NCBI GenBank assembly: GCA_029959555.1
Contig: JASCPI010000028.1
Coordinates: forward strand, 1 to 64,000
Origin: Lysobacteraceae bacterium PS02065
Lineage (GTDB): Bacteria; Pseudomonadota; Gammaproteobacteria; Xanthomonadales; Rhodanobacteraceae
DNA: 64,000 bases
Direction of reading: 5' to 3'
Shown here: positions 8,553 to 17,034 of the stretch, piece by piece
How positions within the stretch are numbered: the stretch's first letter is position 1
How the letters are laid out: each line of letters starts with the position of its first letter
Notes under the pieces: generated by a model
The model's database searches: none
What the model was told of the DNA's origin: nothing
Seen by the model: only the letters and a program-made list of their open reading frames with translations
Position numbers and translations under genes: made by a program

Positions 8553-8891
8553 GTGCCCGATGGAAAAGAGATCGTCATGAGGAACGTCCCGGCGCGCAGC
8601 AGGATCGACGCGCAACCGTTGTCCGGCGAGGTCATCCATCGCGTGATGCGCCGCGTGTTCCCGAAGCGCAACGACTACGGCACGGCGTCGTTCGACGAAC
8701 TCGTGCCGGAACTCGCACGGTTCGGCGTCACCACGCTCGGAGGGCTTCGTGCCTTGATGACGCGGCACCGGCGCGCGCTGCTGGCCGCGGACCGCGAGCG
8801 CCTGCGGCCGGTGGAAAGACGGATGTTCGCGGAGGACTATGGCGACGCTTTCGTGCGCGACACCGAGCGCAGGCAGTACTGGTTCGCCTAG
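8553..8891 (+). CDS. hypothetical protein in the immunity-gene island
   Basis: 112 residues if translation starts at the GTG at 8553, which follows GGAGGGA by 7 bases; an in-frame ATG at 8577 is the alternative (104 residues). The sequence is basic, with about 20 arginines, and probably alpha-helical: IHRVMRRVFPKRNDYG, VPELARFGVTTLGGLRALM, VERRMFAEDYG. It has no signal peptide or membrane segment. I do not recognise the family. It lies between the Imm10-like gene and a membrane protein and could be part of the same immunity cassette, but nothing in the sequence proves it. Confidence 0.6.
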   Translation: MPDGKEIVMRNVPARSRIDAQPLSGEVIHRVMRRVFPKRNDYGTASFDELVPELARFGVTTLGGLRALMTRHRRALLAADRERLRPVERRMFAEDYGDAFVRDTERRQYWFA

Positions 8892-9099
8892 CCCGCGCTC
8901 GTCAGGATCGCGATGGAGATGGCGTTCGGTGCCGAGGATGACATCCGCGAGTGCTGAGCACGGCGAGGCATGCGAGGATCACGAGGTGTAACGATCGGCA
9001 GCGTGGCAGCGGTGGCGCGTCGATCCCGGCGCGAGGGCTCTTGCCGCGTCGACAGGATGATGTCGGAAGAAGATGGTCCATCAAGGGAGGGGATCACGC

Positions 9100-9813
9100 A
9101 TGGCGACATTCTCGTCGTTCAAGGCCGTCGTGCTGGCGCTCGCGGCGGTGGCCGTGTCGCTCGTCATGGGCTTCCAGATGCTGGGGCACGAGCCCTACAT
9201 TCCCTCAGGAAACCGCTTGCTCGTCATCGCATCCTCCGTCGGTACGGCGGTGTTCGCGTTCGGCGTGGTGGCGGCGCTCTACCTGATCCCGAAGGCGAAC
9301 CGGAATGTCGGATCCTTCCTGAGCGCCTACGTGCTCCTCGGTGTACTCGCGTCCTTCGTCGGGTGCAGTCACTGGATCGGCAAATTCCACGGCGAGAAGA
9401 AGACGCTCGAGAATGGTACCGGCGTGTCCGTGGTGGTGCCCTCGGACTGGGCCGTGGCGACAGCCACCGGCGGAACGGTGGACCTGTTCGTCATGGATTG
9501 GGCCGGTACGCAATCCGTAGGCGTCACGAAGGGCGGCGCCGACGAGGCGCCTGCCGACGCGGCGGAGCTCGAACGCGTGCTCGCGTCGGTGCTTGAGCCC
9601 ACGCCGTTGAAGAATCCGGTCGCCGATTTCACGTGTGGCGAGCGTTGTCTCGGCAAGCAGTTCGTCGTGGACTCGAACGGGACGCCGATGCGCGTGCTGT
9701 TCGCGGTCAAGCACGAGGGAGGGCGTTGGTTGGTCCTCAACGGAGGGGGCGTCGAATCCAGAGCCGACAAGAATGTGCCGACGGTCATCGAGGTCATGGC
9801 GAGCGCGAGATGA
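9100..9813 (+). CDS. membrane protein with C-terminal extracytoplasmic domain, unknown function
   Basis: 237 residues; the ATG at 9100 follows GGGAGGGG. Three hydrophobic helices at about residues 7-28, 39-60 and 69-88 are followed by a soluble domain of about 140 residues. That domain contains a CGERC motif (FTCGERCLGKQF) that could form a disulfide or bind a metal. The final segment EGGRWLVLNGGGVES resembles beta-sandwich ends seen in lipoprotein-like stress proteins, but I do not recognise a family. It sits within the short island holding two immunity-like genes. Confidence 0.72.
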   Translation: MATFSSFKAVVLALAAVAVSLVMGFQMLGHEPYIPSGNRLLVIASSVGTAVFAFGVVAALYLIPKANRNVGSFLSAYVLLGVLASFVGCSHWIGKFHGEKKTLENGTGVSVVVPSDWAVATATGGTVDLFVMDWAGTQSVGVTKGGADEAPADAAELERVLASVLEPTPLKNPVADFTCGERCLGKQFVVDSNGTPMRVLFAVKHEGGRWLVLNGGGVESRADKNVPTVIEVMASAR

Positions 9814-9868
9814 TCGTGGCGTCTCGTGCGGATCACGATCGCCTTCCCCCGTCATCCCGCACAGGCTG

Positions 9869-10276
9869 ATGAGCCCACGACGCCCCATGCTCGACGACAC
9901 GACCCGCGACATGATCTCGGTATGGATCGGCACGACCCACCGGCCGATCGACGAATTCAACGCCTACTACGAAGGCCTCGAGGACGCCGCATCCGGGTGC
10001 CCGATCCATCGCGACTTCGACACGACGTTCATCGATACGGACTTCTTCGCCACGTTCCGCACGGCCGGCGATGTCGTGCTGCCGATCCGTGAACTCTGCG
10101 AAGAAGTCGGCTGCAGCTCGCGCGAGACGATGCAGGCGATCGTCGCGCGCTGCGAGGCGATGGGCCTCCATGCAGGCAATGTCCTGAGCTGGTACTGCAA
10201 CGCGACGTTCACCGAGGCCGAGCCGGGCAGGTTGTACAACGACATGCGTTTCATCGGCACGTTCGACGACCCGTGA
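9869..10276 (+). CDS. Imm22-like immunity family protein
   Basis: 135 residues from the ATG at 9869; ATGs at 9887 and 9911 are alternatives, and none has a clear ribosome site. The core VWIGTTHRPIDEFNAYY, HRDFDTTFIDTDFFATF, ELCEEVGCSS and NVLSWYCNATF matches what I know of the Imm22 family, immunity proteins associated with polymorphic toxin systems. It is acidic and cytoplasmic, with four cysteines. No toxin is encoded nearby, so it may be an orphan defence gene or a trace of a lost toxin locus. Confidence 0.68.
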   Translation: MSPRRPMLDDTTRDMISVWIGTTHRPIDEFNAYYEGLEDAASGCPIHRDFDTTFIDTDFFATFRTAGDVVLPIRELCEEVGCSSRETMQAIVARCEAMGLHAGNVLSWYCNATFTEAEPGRLYNDMRFIGTFDDP

Positions 10277-10315
10277 GCGCATCCCGCGGCACACGAGCGT
10301 CGATGGCCGGCGACC

Positions 10316-10918
10316 TCAATCGCGCGGTGCGTTGATCTGCTCGAGCATGCGCGCGCTCTCGGCGAGCGTCGGCACGTTGAAGGCCTGCCGGTCGGCGTCG
10401 CTGACGGCGCCTTCGGCGATCGGCGACTGGATCTGCCTGCCGGTCGCGGCATCCATCGCGAACTGCGTGCCGTACCACTGCGGCTGGCCGCGCCGCACGA
10501 GCAGGCGATCCCAGGCCGCGGCGGCGATCCAGCGGTAATCCTTGCGCTCCGGCGCGAGCGTCGCGGCGATCATGCCGAGCGAGAACGCGAGGCGGATGTC
10601 GTCGTCGGCGTCGCCGTGCTGGTACACGAACGCTGCCCGCCAGTGGTCGGCCGCCGTGCGTACCTCGCCGTTGCGCAGCATGCGGCGCACCTCGCGCAGG
10701 CGTTCCGCGTCGTGGCGCGCCATCTGCGCCATCGCCGCCTGACGCTCGGCAGCCGGCTTCTGGAACAGCGCCTTGCGTTCCTCCTGGTCGGCGGCATGCA
10801 GGGCCGCGAGTGCGGCGTTGTCCTGCGGTGCGGCGGGTGGTGCGTCGGCAGCATGTGCAGCCGTGCCGGCGAGCAGGGCGATCGACAGGATCGCGCGGAT
10901 CAGGAAATGGCGGTGCAT
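10316..10918 (-). CDS. exported DUF6624-like protein
   Basis: 200 residues starting at the ATG at 10918 (MHRHFLIRA) after AAGGAACG. A signal peptide ends at AHAAD (about residue 24). The mature part is helical: HWRAAFVYQHGDADDDIRLAFSL followed by AAWDRLLVRRGQPQWYGTQF. This QHxD...DRL.v..G..Q.YGTQ pattern is the one I associate with DUF6624 proteins, of unknown biochemistry. It lies 74 bases downstream of the ankyrin-repeat gene on the same strand, so the two are probably co-transcribed. Confidence 0.75.
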   Translation of the reverse strand: MHRHFLIRAILSIALLAGTAAHAADAPPAAPQDNAALAALHAADQEERKALFQKPAAERQAAMAQMARHDAERLREVRRMLRNGEVRTAADHWRAAFVYQHGDADDDIRLAFSLGMIAATLAPERKDYRWIAAAAWDRLLVRRGQPQWYGTQFAMDAATGRQIQSPIAEGAVSDADRQAFNVPTLAESARMLEQINAPRD

Positions 10919-10992
10919 GTCACGTTCCTTGTGCGGGGATGGGATGTGCAGCGTGTCGTTGCGACGCGGCTTCAGCGGTGCGTGGCGAAGGC

Positions 10993-12144
10993 TCATCGCG
11001 CCGCGCGTGCCGCCTCGAGCAGCGTGCGGAATGCCGCGGCCTTGCGGCCTTCGGTCGGTGCCCAGTCGGCGGGCATGCGACCTGCACGGTCGGCGCGGAA
11101 CGGATCCGCACCTGCATCGATCAAGGCCGTGGCGATCTCGACCATGCCGTGCAAGAACGCGCGCTGCAGCGGGCGCTGGCCTTCGCCATCGACGGCATCG
11201 GGATCGGCACCCGCGGCGAGCAGGCTCGCGACGACGGGTCCGTGCAGTCGCGCGGACGGCTTGAACAAGGCCATGTGCAAGGCCGTGAGGCCTTGCGCGT
11301 TGCGGTGATTGGCGTCGGCACCTCGCGCGAGCAGCAGGTCGACCGTCTCGCGTTCACCGCTGCGCGCGGCCAGCATCAGCGCAGTTGCGCCTCCGTCGGC
11401 CATGGTCCAGTCCGGGGTGAGGCCCGCATCGAGCATGCGCGTGACGAGGGCGACATTTCCCGATGCGGCGACGCTCGGAAAATCCTGGGTGACCCAAGTG
11501 CTCTTCGCGATGCCATCCGAGAACGTCCACTCTGGTTCGTCGGTGGCGGGTATGCCCATTGCCGCGTCGAGCACCTGCAGGCGGCGCGCCTCGGCTGCGG
11601 TGCGTGCGGCGTCACGGCCTTCGCGCCACAGCGGGCTGCGAGCCGGCACCGAGGCCGGATCGTCGAGCCACGCGGCGAGCTGCGCATGCTCCGCGGCGCG
11701 CGCGGCGTCGGCCGGCGTCACGCCATCGAGGTCGGCCAGGGTGCGGTCCGCACCCGCGTCGACGAGCTTGCGTGCGATGTCGGCGAAGCCCGCCGCTGCG
11801 GCGATCCACAAGGCCGTCGCCCCCGAATCGTCGGCTTCGTCGACACCGGCACCGGCCTTGAGAAGCAGCACGATCAGGTCGACGAATCCGTGCGTGGTCG
11901 CCTCCACGAGTGGCGGCGCGCTGGCGGCCGTGTCGGGTCGTGCACCGGCGGCGAGCAGGGCACGCACGGCACCTTCGTCGCCATGGGCGCAGGCCCATGC
12001 GAGCGGCGTGGATTGGTGGCCGTGCAGGTCGACCTCGTCAGGATCCGCGCCGGCCGCGAGCAGGTCGTCGAGCGCACCGAGGTCGCAGCGCGTGATCGCG
12101 TCGAACAGGTTGTCGGGGCTTGCCGGCGTTCCTGCGGTGGTCAT
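10993..12144 (-). CDS. ankyrin-repeat protein
   Basis: 383 residues, no signal peptide. At least eight ankyrin-like units are visible in two blocks. Residues about 10-150 hold units such as LDDLLAAGADPDEVDLHG and GATALWIAAAAGFADIARKL. Residues about 225-370 hold GATALMLAARSGERETVDLL, GLTALHMALF and RPLQRAFLHGMVEIA. A spacer of about 70 residues with a run of charged residues separates them. Ankyrin arrays mediate protein binding; in bacteria some serve as immunity or regulatory partners. It is upstream of the exported DUF6624-like gene. Partner unknown. Confidence 0.88.
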   Translation of the reverse strand: MTTAGTPASPDNLFDAITRCDLGALDDLLAAGADPDEVDLHGHQSTPLAWACAHGDEGAVRALLAAGARPDTAASAPPLVEATTHGFVDLIVLLLKAGAGVDEADDSGATALWIAAAAGFADIARKLVDAGADRTLADLDGVTPADAARAAEHAQLAAWLDDPASVPARSPLWREGRDAARTAAEARRLQVLDAAMGIPATDEPEWTFSDGIAKSTWVTQDFPSVAASGNVALVTRMLDAGLTPDWTMADGGATALMLAARSGERETVDLLLARGADANHRNAQGLTALHMALFKPSARLHGPVVASLLAAGADPDAVDGEGQRPLQRAFLHGMVEIATALIDAGADPFRADRAGRMPADWAPTEGRKAAAFRTLLEAARAAR

Positions 12145-12373
12145 GCGATCCCGGCGTGTCCGTCGTGGGAGCGTGAGCGTAGGGCAGGATCGCGCCTTGG
12201 ACCAGCAGAGGGTGACGAGGAGTGCGTCGTGTTATCCGAGGGCTTCACACTGCTGTCCGGGGAAAATCCGCAGACTGCGTCGCGCTGTCAGCCAGGCTGT
12301 CGCCTGGTGTTTCCCGGCGTTCGGTGTCGCGCGACCGAACAGGCTCGATGCGTCCTCCTGCAGTGGCGTTGCG

Positions 12374-12525
12374 CTTGAGCCCCTCGCCCTCCGGTAGAGG
12401 GGTTGGGGAGAGGGTGCGGGATCGAGACCACGCCCGATCATCGTCGCGATCCCGGACCCTCATCCGGCCCTTCGGGCCACCCGTATCGGGGTACGGGGCA
12501 GGCTCTTCTCCCGGAGGGAGAAGGG
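12374..12525. repeat. mosaic palindromic intergenic repeat, full copy with spacer
   Basis: The gap 12145-12780 holds no convincing gene; its main content is this element. The left half contains CCCTCGCCCTCCGG-TAGAGGGG and GGGGAGAGGGTGCGGGATCG. The right half has CCGGACCCTCATCCGGCCC, TTCGGGCC and the inverted end TTCTCCCGGAGGGAGAAGGG. Other copies lie at 4371 (degenerate right half), 53796 (left half) and 54605 (full). This copy has about 30 extra bases (CGTATCGGGGTACGG core) absent from the 54.6-kb copy. The flank around 12250-12300 also resembles 54485-54540 (CTGCTGTC-GG-GAAAATCC), so the shared unit may be longer. Confidence 0.8.
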
Positions 12526-12780
12526 AAACAGCGTCAGCCGCCACGCCTTCGCGGCGCGGTGCCAGCGGGTTTGATGAGCCGCGATAACAAGTCCATGCGC
12601 GCGCCCCGGGTTTATCCGCAGGCCGTGACTGGGTCACACTGGTGGTCCCGCCGGCGGCCGTCCGCCGCGGTCGCGTACCGCGGGATGCAACGCCCCGCGA
12701 CGCGACCGCCCCGTGATGCTGCGCACGCACGGTCCGCGTGATCGGTGCCCGTCTTTCCCCCTCGAGCCAGGAGTGATCCC

Positions 12781-13833
12781 ATGACCACACGAGCCTTCGG
12801 CACCCGTGCCGCCGACGCGCGTTTCGAACCGATGGACATCGCGCGCCGTACGCCCGGTCCGCGCGACGTGCAGATCGATATCGCCTATTGCGGTGTCTGC
12901 CACTCCGACCTGCACACCGCACGCTCCGAGTGGGGCGGCACGCAGTACCCGTGCGTGCCGGGGCACGAGATCGTCGGCCACGTGAGCGCGGTCGGCGCCG
13001 AGGTGACGCGCTTCAAGGTCGGCGACACGGTCGGCGTCGGCTGCCTCGTCGACAGCTGCCGCACGTGCGCGTCCTGCGGTGAAGGCCTCGAGCAGTATTG
13101 CGAAGGTGGCTTCGTCGGCACCTACAACGGTCCGACCCATGACGCGCCGGGCCACACCCTCGGTGGCTACGCGCAGGGCATCGTCGTCGACGAGCACTTC
13201 GTGCTCAAGATCAATCACCCGCAGGACCAGCTCGCCGCGGTCGCGCCGCTGCTGTGCGCCGGCATCACGACGTACTCGCCGCTGCGCCACTGGAAGGTCG
13301 GTCCGGGCTCGAAGGTCGGCATCGTCGGCATCGGCGGCCTCGGCCACATGGGCGTGAAGATCGCGCACGCGCTCGGCGCGCACGTGGTCGCGTTCACGAC
13401 CTCCGAGAGCAAGCGCAAGGACGCCCTCGCGCTCGGCGCCGACGAAGTGGTCGTGTCGCGCGAGGCGGCCGAGATGCGCGCACACACGAACAGCTTCGAC
13501 TTCATCCTCGACACGGTCGCGGCGAGCCACTCGCTCGATGCGTTCACGGGTCTGCTCAAGCGCGAAGGCACGCTCGTGCTGGTCGGCGTGCCGGAGCATC
13601 CGCATCCGTCGCCGAGCGTCGGCAACCTGATCTTCAAGCGCCGCTCGATCGCGGGCTCGCTGATCGGCGGCCTCGCCGAGACCCAGGAGATGCTCGATTT
13701 CTGCGCCGAGCACGGCGTGGTCGCCGACATCGAGATGATCCGCGCGCAGGAGATCGACGCGGCTTACGACCGCATGGTCAAGAGCGACGTGAAGTACCGC
13801 TTCGTGATCGACTGCGCGACGATGGCCGCGTGA
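12781..13833 (+). CDS. zinc-dependent NAD(P)-alcohol dehydrogenase (YahK/cinnamyl-alcohol dehydrogenase-like)
   Basis: 350 residues. It is a medium-chain dehydrogenase with the catalytic zinc site (C in YCGVCHSD at about residue 38, then GHE at about 61), the structural zinc cluster CRTCASCGEGLEQYC (about 93-107), and a Rossmann motif GIGGLGHMGVK (about 184). GTYNGPTHDAPGHTLGGYAQ is typical of the E. coli YahK-like aldehyde reductases, which reduce aldehydes with NADPH. The start is the ATG at 12781 after CCAGGAGTG. It is a single-gene unit followed by a clear hairpin at 13847. Substrate range is not determinable. Confidence 0.93.
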   Translation: MTTRAFGTRAADARFEPMDIARRTPGPRDVQIDIAYCGVCHSDLHTARSEWGGTQYPCVPGHEIVGHVSAVGAEVTRFKVGDTVGVGCLVDSCRTCASCGEGLEQYCEGGFVGTYNGPTHDAPGHTLGGYAQGIVVDEHFVLKINHPQDQLAAVAPLLCAGITTYSPLRHWKVGPGSKVGIVGIGGLGHMGVKIAHALGAHVVAFTTSESKRKDALALGADEVVVSREAAEMRAHTNSFDFILDTVAASHSLDAFTGLLKREGTLVLVGVPEHPHPSPSVGNLIFKRRSIAGSLIGGLAETQEMLDFCAEHGVVADIEMIRAQEIDAAYDRMVKSDVKYRFVIDCATMAA

Positions 13834-13846
13834 TCGCGTGAAACCG

Positions 13847-13874
13847 GCACGTCCCGGCTCCGGCCGGGACGTGC
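13847..13874 (+). terminator. hairpin after alcohol dehydrogenase gene
   Basis: GCACGTCCCGG (13847-13857) pairs perfectly with CCGGGACGTGC (13864-13874) across a 6-base loop, 13 bases after the stop codon. The downstream sequence is C-rich rather than T-rich, so the terminator call is probable but not certain. Confidence 0.65.
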
Positions 13875-14027
13875 TCATCCCCCGGCGCGCAGCGGTATGA
13901 TGCGCGCCTTCGTTACGCTCTCGAGGTGTTCGTCCGATGCGCCACTGAAGCCGCCGTCGTTTGCGACGGCCCGCACGCCATCCCCCGCCACGGCGGTGGA
14001 TCCGTTCCGGCTTCATGGGAGTTCCGC

Positions 14028-15641
14028 ATGACGTCACCCTCGTTCGCGCTGCACGGCGCGTCGTTCACCTTGCCCGACGGCAGGTGCCTGTTTCCCCCGA
14101 TCGATCTCCGCCTCGACGCGCGCCCGACCGGCATCGTCGGTCGCAATGGCGTCGGCAAGAGCGTGCTCGCGCGCCTGCTCACCGGCGAGATCGCACCGAC
14201 GCTCGGCCATGTCGAGCGCGGCGGTCGTGTGCACTACGTGCCGCAGCACGTCGCGCCGGCACCCGGCGCCACGGTCGCCGATCTCGCCGGCCTGCGTGGC
14301 GTCGTCGACGCGCTCGCGCGCATCGCCGCTGGCAGCGTGGATCCTGCCGATTTCGACATCGTCGGCGAGCGCTGGGACCTGCACGAGCGCTTCGGCGAGG
14401 TGCTCGATGTGTTCGACGTGCCCGCGTTCACGCTCGAGCGTCCGGCCGCGACGCTGAGCGGCGGCGCGTGCGTGCGCGTCGTGCTCGCGGGCGCATGGCT
14501 CGCCGACGCCGACCTGCTCGTGCTCGACGAGCCGACGCATCATCTGGATCGCGTGCAGCGTGCACGCTGGCTGGAGCGCCTGCAGGCATGGACGCGGGGC
14601 CTCGTCGTCGTGAGCCACGATCGCGAGCTGCTCGGATCGATGCGGCGCATCCTCGCTGTGTCGCCGGCCGGCGTGCACGACCATGACGGTGACTACGCGG
14701 CCTACGCCGCGTGGCAGGCCACGCGGCGCGAGCAGGCCGTCGCCGGACTCGATCAGGCGAAGCTCGAGCGCCGGCGCGGTGTCGCCGCCATGCACGAGCA
14801 GCGCGAGCGTGCCGCACGCCGCAGTACGCGCGGCGCCCGCGAGGCGCGTGACGCCAACCAGGCTCCGATCCTGCTGGGCGGGCAACGCCAGCGCAGCGAG
14901 GCGAATGCGGGCAGGCGCGAGCGTGAGCATGCACAGCGCTATGTCGCTCTCGAGGCCGCGGTGGCGGAAGCCGCCGTGCGCGTCGACGACGACGTGCCGG
15001 TCGCGTTGTTCGCGCCCTTAGCCGAGGCCGCGGCGCGCCGTGTGGTCGCACGACTCGAAGGCGTCGTGCTGCCGCACGGCGTCGCCACGCATCGCACGAT
15101 CGATCTCGTGATCGGCGGTACGGGGCGCGTCGGCGTGACGGGGCCGAACGGCAGTGGCAAGTCGACCCTGCTCGGCGTGCTCGCGGGCGTGCTGGAGCCG
15201 GTGGACGGCGTGTGCGCCGTGAACGTGCCGGTCGCGCGGCTTGACCAGCGGCTCGACGTGCTCGATCCGCAGACGTCGCCGCTCGACCATCTGCTCGCCG
15301 CCAATCCCGCGACGACGCAGGCCGAGGCGCGCACGAAGCTTGCGCTGCTCGGCCTTCCACGCGGAGCGGTCGATATTCCGGCGGGTCGGCTCAGCGGTGG
15401 CGAACGACTCAAGACCGCGCTCGCGGGCCTGCTCTACGCGGCATCTGCGCCGGGACTGCTGCTGCTCGACGAGCCGACCCACCATCTCGACCTGCCGTCG
15501 GCACTCGCGCTCGAGCATGTGCTGCGTGCGTGGCGCGGTGCGCTCGTCGTGGTCTCGCACGACGAGGCGTTCCTGGACGTCATCGGTCTCGACACGCGCA
15601 TCGCGTTCGAAACCGACGGTGTGCGCGTGGCGCCGTGGTGA
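14028..15641 (+). CDS. ABC-F family ATP-binding protein
   Basis: 537 residues from the ATG at 14028; the open extension back to 13926 lacks homology-like content. Two ABC domains lie in one chain without membrane segments. The first has Walker A GRNGVGKS (about residue 38), a signature LSGGAC (142) and Walker B LLVLDEPTHHLD (161). A charged linker RREREHAQR-type region (about 245-310) follows. The second domain has Walker A GPNGSGKS (370), LSGGERLKT (455) and LLLLDEPTHHLD (478). ABC-F proteins act on ribosomes, relieving stalls or protecting from antibiotics. The paralogue type (Uup, YheS, Ets) is not assigned. Confidence 0.92.
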   Translation: MTSPSFALHGASFTLPDGRCLFPPIDLRLDARPTGIVGRNGVGKSVLARLLTGEIAPTLGHVERGGRVHYVPQHVAPAPGATVADLAGLRGVVDALARIAAGSVDPADFDIVGERWDLHERFGEVLDVFDVPAFTLERPAATLSGGACVRVVLAGAWLADADLLVLDEPTHHLDRVQRARWLERLQAWTRGLVVVSHDRELLGSMRRILAVSPAGVHDHDGDYAAYAAWQATRREQAVAGLDQAKLERRRGVAAMHEQRERAARRSTRGAREARDANQAPILLGGQRQRSEANAGRREREHAQRYVALEAAVAEAAVRVDDDVPVALFAPLAEAAARRVVARLEGVVLPHGVATHRTIDLVIGGTGRVGVTGPNGSGKSTLLGVLAGVLEPVDGVCAVNVPVARLDQRLDVLDPQTSPLDHLLAANPATTQAEARTKLALLGLPRGAVDIPAGRLSGGERLKTALAGLLYAASAPGLLLLDEPTHHLDLPSALALEHVLRAWRGALVVVSHDEAFLDVIGLDTRIAFETDGVRVAPW

Positions 15642-15650
15642 CGCGGGTGC

Positions 15651-16418
15651 TCAGTCCTCGTCGACCGGCGCGAGCGTGTAATCGGCGGGCGGTTCCGTAT
15701 CGAAGAGTCCTGCGCGTGGTTCGACATCGAACGTGAAGCGCATGTCGATGCGCATGCCGCCAGGGCCGGGAAGCTCCATCGCGAGCGGCAGGCCCGAGGC
15801 ATCGGCCCACAGCGTCACCTTCGTGCCACGGGCTTCGAACGTCCAGCCCTGCGCGGTGACGCCGTCGATCGTGCGCGCCTCGGCGAGCGGGGTCGCGCGG
15901 CCCTTGAACGTGCGCAGTTCCTCGAGCCAGTCGGGTTCGCCGCTCGCGGTCGGGCGCACGCCGCGCGGGATCGACGTGACGCTCGCCTCGCGTGCCTCGT
16001 GCATCAGCATGAGCACGCGGCCGCGCTCGGGATCGACGACGACGCTGAGCTGGGTGCCGATGTCGGTGCGTGTCGCGCCGTAGGCATCGACGAACGTGTG
16101 CGTGGCCTGCACGACGCGATCGTCGACCGAGGTCGTGACATCCATGCGCAGCGTGCGGAACGCGCGGAAATGCGCCTGCACGGCCGCGAAGGCAATGCCG
16201 TCGTTCGCGACGGGCAGCAGGCCCGCAACCACCACGACGAGCGCGATCGCCGCGGTCGCGAAGGCGGCGGCGAGACGCAGGCGTGGCGCGCGCCGCGGAG
16301 CCGCGGCGAGGCGTGCGTGCAGACGCTGCGACGCGCGCGTGGTCGCGTCGGCGGGGACGTCGCGCGCCGCGTCCACGGCGCGTGCGAGCGGGGCGGACAG
16401 GTCGTCGTGGTCGCTCAT
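15651..16418 (-). CDS. probable anti-sigma / LolA-like membrane protein paired with ECF sigma factor
   Basis: 255 residues. A cytoplasmic N-terminus of about 45 residues (charged, helical) precedes one transmembrane helix (about 47-70, LAAAFATAAIALVVVVAGLL). The roughly 180-residue outer part has FRAFRTLRMDVTTSV, QLSVVVDPERGRVLML and TLWADASGLPLAME, strands like those of LolA/DUF2092-type lipid-carrier folds. Its ATG overlaps the stop of the sigma gene (ATGA), so expression is coupled. This arrangement fits a transmembrane anti-sigma factor sensing the envelope. No HxxxCxxC zinc motif is seen, so the anti-sigma role is inferred from context. Confidence 0.75.
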   Translation of the reverse strand: MSDHDDLSAPLARAVDAARDVPADATTRASQRLHARLAAAPRRAPRLRLAAAFATAAIALVVVVAGLLPVANDGIAFAAVQAHFRAFRTLRMDVTTSVDDRVVQATHTFVDAYGATRTDIGTQLSVVVDPERGRVLMLMHEAREASVTSIPRGVRPTASGEPDWLEELRTFKGRATPLAEARTIDGVTAQGWTFEARGTKVTLWADASGLPLAMELPGPGGMRIDMRFTFDVEPRAGLFDTEPPADYTLAPVDED

Positions 16419-16984
16419 GGCCGATCCTCCGGGGTGCTGTCACCGAGCAGGGCTTCGAGGCGCTGGCGTGCGCGGTGCAGCGCGACGTTGACGCTGTTTG
16501 CATTCGCGCCGAGCACGCGGGCGATGTCGGCGACCGGCATGCTCTCGAAGTAGCGCAGGCTGAAGCATTGCGCTTCGCGAGCCGACAGGTGCCCGAGCGC
16601 GGCACGCAGGCGCCGTGCACGCTCGTCGTCGAGGCCGGCCTGTTCGGCCGAGGCAGAGGCGGCAGGTGCCTGGGCCAGCCACGACGGCAGAAGGCGCAGC
16701 CAGCGCTGGCGGCGTCGTCGCCGGTCGATCGCGGTGCGCACCGCCGCGGCGGTCAGGAACGCCGGCCACGAGGCGACGTCGCGTGGCGGCTGCTCGACGA
16801 GGCGCAGGAACACGTCCTGCTGCACGTCTTGGGCACCATCGGCCTCGCCGAGCACGCGCCAGGCGGCGCGGAACACGAGGTCGCCGTAGAGGCGCGCGAG
16901 GGCATCGGGCGAGCCGGATGGGTCGAGGCCGTCGGTCACGGCTGTCGTCCGCACGAGGAACGCCGGAGGATCGAGAACGGGCAT
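16415..16984 (-). CDS. ECF-type RNA polymerase sigma factor
   Basis: 189 residues. Region 2 is about 27-90 (LYGDLVFRAAWRVLGEADGAQDVQQDVFLRLVE) and region 4 about 130-180 (LSAREAQCFSLRYFESMPVADIARVLGANANSVNVALHRARQRL), the usual helix-turn-helix for -35 recognition. No region 3, as expected for ECF factors. It directs RNA polymerase to a small regulon, probably including its own operon. The downstream gene overlaps by 4 bases and is its probable anti-sigma partner. Confidence 0.92.
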   Translation of the reverse strand: MPVLDPPAFLVRTTAVTDGLDPSGSPDALARLYGDLVFRAAWRVLGEADGAQDVQQDVFLRLVEQPPRDVASWPAFLTAAAVRTAIDRRRRRQRWLRLLPSWLAQAPAASASAEQAGLDDERARRLRAALGHLSAREAQCFSLRYFESMPVADIARVLGANANSVNVALHRARQRLEALLGDSTPEDRP

Positions 16985-17034
16985 GGCATCGAGGGCTCCA
17001 CGGAGATTTCGTACGCCATGACGCGTGGGGAGGA

